Origin: Pasteuria penetrans
GTDB lineage: Bacteria; Bacillota; Bacilli; Thermoactinomycetales; Thermoactinomycetaceae
Length of the DNA: 64,000 bases
NCBI RefSeq assembly: GCF_900538055.1
Contig: NZ_UZAC03000002.1
Coordinates: 88,030-152,029, forward strand
Direction: 5' to 3'
Part shown: positions 60,535 through 64,000 of the stretch, piece after piece
How the letters are laid out: the number at the start of each line of letters is the position of its first letter
Numbering within the stretch: the stretch's first letter is position 1
The notes under the pieces: model-generated
The model's input: only the letters and a program-made list of their open reading frames with translations
Database searches by the model: none
Told to the model about the DNA's origin: nothing
Position numbers and translations under genes: made by a program

Positions 60535-61479
60535 ATGAATTATAAACGACAACACTTTATTATTGCCTTAACCGCAAACCTTTCATTTTTCATGGCAGCC
60601 CTCCCCCCAGTAACGGCACAGGAAAACAAGGGGGGATCAGTAAATAACCCTGTAGGTAAGGACAACCCTACGAACCTAGGGGAAAAAAATACCCAGAACA
60701 AGAAGAATAGTACCAAGGATAGTACCAAGAATAGTACTAAGAATAGTACCAAGGATAGTACTAAGGATAGTACTAAGGACAGTGCTAAGGATAGTACCAA
60801 GGATAGTACCATAAAAGATCAGCAAACCAGCGAAAAAACTGTTCGTAGCATAATATATGTTGATGATGATTACCGTAAGGAGAACCCAAACTGGAAACAG
60901 ACGGCCCAAGAGGATATTCATGCTGGTGCAGATGTCACTCTCGGAAAAATAGGGAAAAAACTTGAAATTCTGGATGTTAAACCCTATGACGGAATTTTTG
61001 TATCTATACCAGGATCTGCTCCGAAGGAGAATCAGAAAAAAGATGCTCTCACTAGACTATGGAGCATTTCCCCCAGCGCTAGGGATTCCAACAAACCCAA
61101 CCATAATCCCGAAAACATAACAATCAAGTATGGTCTCGGGACGTTGAAGAAAGATGCGAATACTAAGGGTTTTATCCGTGGGGGACGCACCGACCAACAT
61201 GAACTAGGGGCAGCCGCCCCCCTTAACTCCATCATTTGGGATACAAAGGAACCTAGAATTGTGGCACATGAAACAGGTCATGCCTTCGGTCTAAGTCACG
61301 ATGAAAAAAATAATAAAAATATCATGTATCCTTATATTAGTGAATCCGAAATCACCAACTTTGACAAAACCCAAATTGAAACAATGAAGAAGCATGCGGA
61401 GGAAACTGTGGACCATCCAAACTCTCCTGACACCAGGTCACAAAAAAACAACAAGTCCACTAAGCAAAACCGATATTAG
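60535..61479 (+). CDS. Secreted zinc metalloprotease (metzincin) with KDST repeats
   Basis: A 314-residue secreted protein. A signal peptide (residues 1-28: basic start, LTANLSFFMAALPPVTA, cleavage before QEN) is followed by a Thr/Ser/Lys linker with about nine KDST/KNST tetrapeptides (about 59-95). The catalytic domain contains IVAHETGHAFGLSHDE, with His245, Glu246, His249 and His255 (HExxHxxGxxH), and NIMYPYI as the Met-turn, the hallmark of metzincin zinc proteases (matrixin-like or a related family). The ATG follows GAGGGGG by 10 nt. It sits between two copies of a 1-kb direct repeat. Degradation of host or environmental protein is likely but inferred. Confidence 0.88.
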   Translation: MNYKRQHFIIALTANLSFFMAALPPVTAQENKGGSVNNPVGKDNPTNLGEKNTQNKKNSTKDSTKNSTKNSTKDSTKDSTKDSAKDSTKDSTIKDQQTSEKTVRSIIYVDDDYRKENPNWKQTAQEDIHAGADVTLGKIGKKLEILDVKPYDGIFVSIPGSAPKENQKKDALTRLWSISPSARDSNKPNHNPENITIKYGLGTLKKDANTKGFIRGGRTDQHELGAAAPLNSIIWDTKEPRIVAHETGHAFGLSHDEKNNKNIMYPYISESEITNFDKTQIETMKKHAEETVDHPNSPDTRSQKNNKSTKQNRY

Positions 61480-61630
61480 ATCACAAATCCGACTCAGAGC
61501 GCACATGTGAAGGGACTATGAATCTGATGGTGCTGGTGCGTGAATTAAAAATCAGTTGGTTTGGTTTTTTCTATATTAATTATATTTAAAAAATAATATG
61601 TATTGATTTATAATAATTAATTAATGGTGT

Positions 61631-61719
61631 GGGTGCTCATGGTTTCCTTCCTTTGGGATTATTATTTGTTGCTGATCAATATTCTACCAAAGGTAAGGGG
61701 CATGAGTCATCCCCTTTTT
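61631..61719 (+). ncRNA. Candidate structured small RNA or complex terminator, copy 2
   Basis: Same architecture as 59532-59621: outer stem GGGTGCTCATG/CATGAGTCATCCC, inner stem CCTTCCTTTGG/CCAAAGGTAAGG, then CCCCTTTTT. The inner stem is stronger here than in copy 1. Confidence 0.5.
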
Positions 61720-61824
61720 ACATAATAATGCTTCATTCCTTTTCACTGTAGATAGTGTAATCGTGCCTTATTTGTTGATCGGATCGCTTTGTTTATGGTA
61801 AGGGAATAAGGTTCCGCCCTATCC

Positions 61825-61862
61825 GTAATGTTGACAACATTACGGATTTTTGTTGTTTTTGT
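61825..61862 (+). terminator. Rho-independent terminator in repeat R copy 2
   Basis: TCCGTAAT/ATTACGGA stem with TTTTTGTTGTTTTT tail; counterpart of 59729-59765. The loop changed from GTTGACAAA to GTTGACAAC while the stem is identical. Confidence 0.75.
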
Positions 61863-62500
61863 ACTTCCCGTGAACAGAATGGATCTTATGCAGTGGAGCA
61901 CATAATGTTCGTCCTCCACACAGGGTTACAGTAAATTTTATAAAAATTAATATTAAATAAGGTACATACCCCCGAAGATACAAAAGCAGGAACAGTAACA
62001 TAATAAAATGTCATTATGTTACTAATTACTTTACTAAAAGGCGAGACTAGATTCATAGATAGAACATTCCTCATAATAAATTGCACGGTACCATATAATA
62101 CGCGCATAGATACCGGAGGAATAAAATTTAGGCAGTGCACAGAGATTTGGGATCGTCTATTGAGTGGGAATACTGATGAATAACAAATGCTTTAATAAAA
62201 AAATATTTATAAATATATAAATAAAATGAAAATATTACAGGAATAAATTCAAAACGATTTATTGATAATACGGGAATGAATATGGTATTATAAATATAAA
62301 TAATAAATATAGGATATTAAGAGGTAATTTTATATCCCCTTTCAAAAATATACTCTAAAGTCTTTACTAATATTTTTTATGAATATGAATGGCAATGCGG
62401 AATGGGTCAAGGGTATGGAATAATACTGGCCGATCGTCTTGACATACCCCCAAGTTGTTATATTTTCCGTAATGAAATCCTATTTACTAATCAATACATG

Positions 62501-62600
62501 GTGCTGGTGTGCGAATTAAAAATCAGTTGATTTGGTTTTTTCTGATATTAATTGTATTTAAAAATAGTATGTATTTATTTCTAATAGTAAATTAATTGAT
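62501..62600 (+). repeat. Direct repeat R, truncated copy 3
   Basis: Matches the first 100 bp of copies 1 and 2 (GTGCTGGTGTGCGAATTAAA and the TCAGTTGATTTGGTTTTTTC hairpin), then diverges. Marks the right end of the former tandem array. Confidence 0.8.
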
Positions 62601-62845
62601 TCTGTATAATATGTATAGACGATTTTTAATGTAAATAATAAATTGAATAGTATGAATGATTTGGGCCGGATACAATGAAACGTAACGCTTATGGTTAGAT
62701 TTCTACTATAACCATGGGAACTTGGTTTTTGAATCCATATTTGTGGAAAGGAATGCCCTATTCCGTACATCTTAGCACGACAAATAGACCAGCCTATAGT
62801 GCCGGTTATTTTATGAATATTTTTAATTATGAGGTATATTAATCA
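62601..62845. other. Gap between repeat array and transposase relic
   Basis: AT-rich sequence without recognisable features; presumably includes the 3' end of the IS element. Confidence 0.4.
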
Positions 62846-64000
62846 CTATATTGCATCCCTCCTTCTTATTCTTATAAATTTTACTATATATTCGGAGACT
62901 TGGGATGTGTTATACGCTACACACTTTGCGAACATTGTCAACCTAGCTCTCCGTTCACCACGCACCTTAAGTCGGCGGGCGCCATAGGCATTTTTGAGTG
63001 CGGAGCAAACGCCCTCAATGGCCGCACGACGATTCCCTGCTTCTCTGTATTTGGGTTGCTCCAATTGATCCCTTTGCTTTGCCGCTGAGTACGTTCGGTC
63101 GGTCAATCTTACGGTTCTTCCCCCCGTTTTGTTGGGTTTGCCAATGCACTGATCCGCAAAGGGGCACTTCTTGCAATCCTCCCTGTTGAAATAAGCCACA
63201 CTGGTCCCGCTCCCTGGTTTTCCCCCTGGTTTGTACCGGCTGTTCTCGGGTTCCTTGTTTGCCGCGCATCGTGTAATTTCCTTTGTTCTTTTGTCTCGCA
63301 CAAACGTGCTTGCCCTCAATTGATTGGGGTTCTCCCTTTGGCCCGTCATATTGGTGAAACATAGGGAAATACCCTTTGATTGGGCCAGCTCGCTGATCTC
63401 ATGGCCTGTAGTACCCTCCATCGGCACACAACTGCATTCCATCATGGGGAACCCATGTTTCTATGTACTCCTTCGCAAAGGTCGTATCTGGATGCAGGGA
63501 ACCTCTCAGATCAAAGAAGGAAATCAGGCTTATTCCCTTCTCTCCATCACGATCCTCTACGATCTAGCCGGAATATCCCCAACATTCCTGTTTGTTCCTC
63601 TTCCTGTACTGAGCATCAGGATCATAAGGGCTTTGTAGACTACCAGAACGCACCTTGGGGAGCATCCTGAGATTTCCTTGTTCATCCTCCTCCGTCTGTT
63701 CCCAGATCACCCTTTCCAGCAATGCATACTCCTTGGTTGATCTGATTTCGTCATATTCGGAGGTGTAGTTCCTTATAGCCAAGCAAACTCCAACTAGCTC
63801 CGCAGTCCTATGATCCCTTGCTGTTACTCCTTTTTTGGGGGGAGAGGAGGCTGATGGCCCAATGATTGCTGACAATCGATGTCTGTTTGTTTGCATCCCT
63901 TTTCCAAAAAGACCCCCCACTCCGCGGGGAGGGGAATTTGAAGTTCAGCCGAGATACAAACCACATTTTTTGCCACCAGATCGATCACTTCATTACGGGT
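62846..64000 (-). pseudogene. IS1182-like DDE transposase pseudogene (5' end beyond window)
   Basis: Read on the minus strand, homology to the transposase at 4480 starts near the right edge (ELQIPLPAEWGVFLEKGC) and continues through EQTEE and GSLQSPYDPDAQYRKRNKQE. It then goes beyond where the other copy is cut, with FFDLRGSLHPDTTFAKEYIE, CADGGYY, the cysteine motif CKKCPFADQC, YREAGNRRAAIEG (catalytic Glu) and LKNAYGARRLKVRGERRARL. The frame is broken by a shift near 63860, a TAG near 63564 and another shift near 63440, so the gene is dead. The last 199 codons are open from 63445 to 62846. Confidence 0.8.

Larger units (their letters stand above)
61530..62500 (+). repeat. Direct repeat R, copy 2 (gene lost)
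   Basis: Aligns with 59431-60410 throughout with scattered changes. At its end (TCAATACATG) copy 1 continues into the metalloprotease leader, whereas copy 2 runs straight into the beginning of a third copy (62501), as if the intervening gene had been deleted by recombination. Confidence 0.9.

Noticed and set aside
60540..60921. Leucine/valine-repeat and threonine/isoleucine-repeat frames on the minus strand
   Set aside because: Shadows of the KDST repeats of the metalloprotease.
59747..62140. Similar small minus-strand frames in both R repeats (78 and 84 codons)
   Set aside because: A stop interrupts the upstream part in copy 1, no binding site, and they overlap a terminator; similarity is explained by the DNA repeat.
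14500..64000. Search for tRNA genes, rRNA and known riboswitches in the intergenic gaps
   Set aside because: No TPsiC/acceptor pattern, rRNA segment or riboswitch core was recognised by eye; a covariance-model scan would be decisive.

Overview
The window looks like a chromosomal segment of an endospore-forming member of the Bacilli (low-GC Gram-positive). The evidence is the sporulation set sigE, sigG, spoIIGA, spoIIR, spmA/spmB, dacB, a SpoVD-type penicillin-binding protein, gerW(ytfJ)/ytfI and ylmC, combined with Bacillales-style sdhCAB, hslVU and ftsQ-ftsA-ftsZ. Only a little over half of the DNA is coding. Almost every intergenic gap holds decayed group II introns, broken insertion sequences or duplicated gene ends. 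That pattern, with several secreted low-complexity proteins and a secreted metzincin protease, fits a host-associated, genome-degrading spore-former. Pasteuria-like bacteria would be my guess, but this is inference and no species is proven.

Layout. 1-14.5 kb: mutL (running off the left edge) and mutS, both on the minus strand. They are normally adjacent but here lie about 10 kb apart, separated by a truncated transposase, an IS3-family relic split by a complete 3317-bp IS256-type element, and a secreted protein gene. 14.8-20.5 kb: group II intron relics and a cluster of three NodB polysaccharide deacetylases (two intact, one dead). 20.7-26.5 kb: copper ATPase and the sdhCAB operon. 27-29.4 kb: an intron relic and a CPBP membrane protease with a tandem partial copy. 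29.5-33.5 kb: the sporulation operon dacB-spmA-spmB, split by nested intron fragments. 33.7-42.4 kb: a subtilase, gerW-ytfI, the SpoVD-type PBP and hslVU. 42.5-47 kb: a dense nest of group II introns. 47.2-58 kb: sigG, a secreted 13-repeat protein, a murB fragment, ylmC, sigE, spoIIGA, a frameshifted membrane-protein gene, ftsZ, ftsA and ftsQ. 58.7-64 kb: spoIIR, a secreted metzincin inside roughly 1-kb direct repeats, and a transposase pseudogene running off the right edge.

How the genes fit together. SpoIIR (forespore) signals to SpoIIGA, which cleaves pro-SigE; SigE and SigG then drive later sporulation; SpoVD, DacB and SpmA/B build and mature the spore cortex. FtsQ/A/Z supply the division machinery that is repurposed for the asymmetric septum. 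MutS/MutL form the mismatch-repair pair. No intact group II intron reverse transcriptase is present, so the compact introns here would have to be spliced or mobilised by proteins encoded elsewhere, or are dead.

The items most worth a second look are the nested ORF-less introns, the IS256-type element with a passenger gene, the metalloprotease repeat array with a candidate structured RNA, the covarying hairpins upstream of spoIIGA, and the A10-frameshifted membrane protein.
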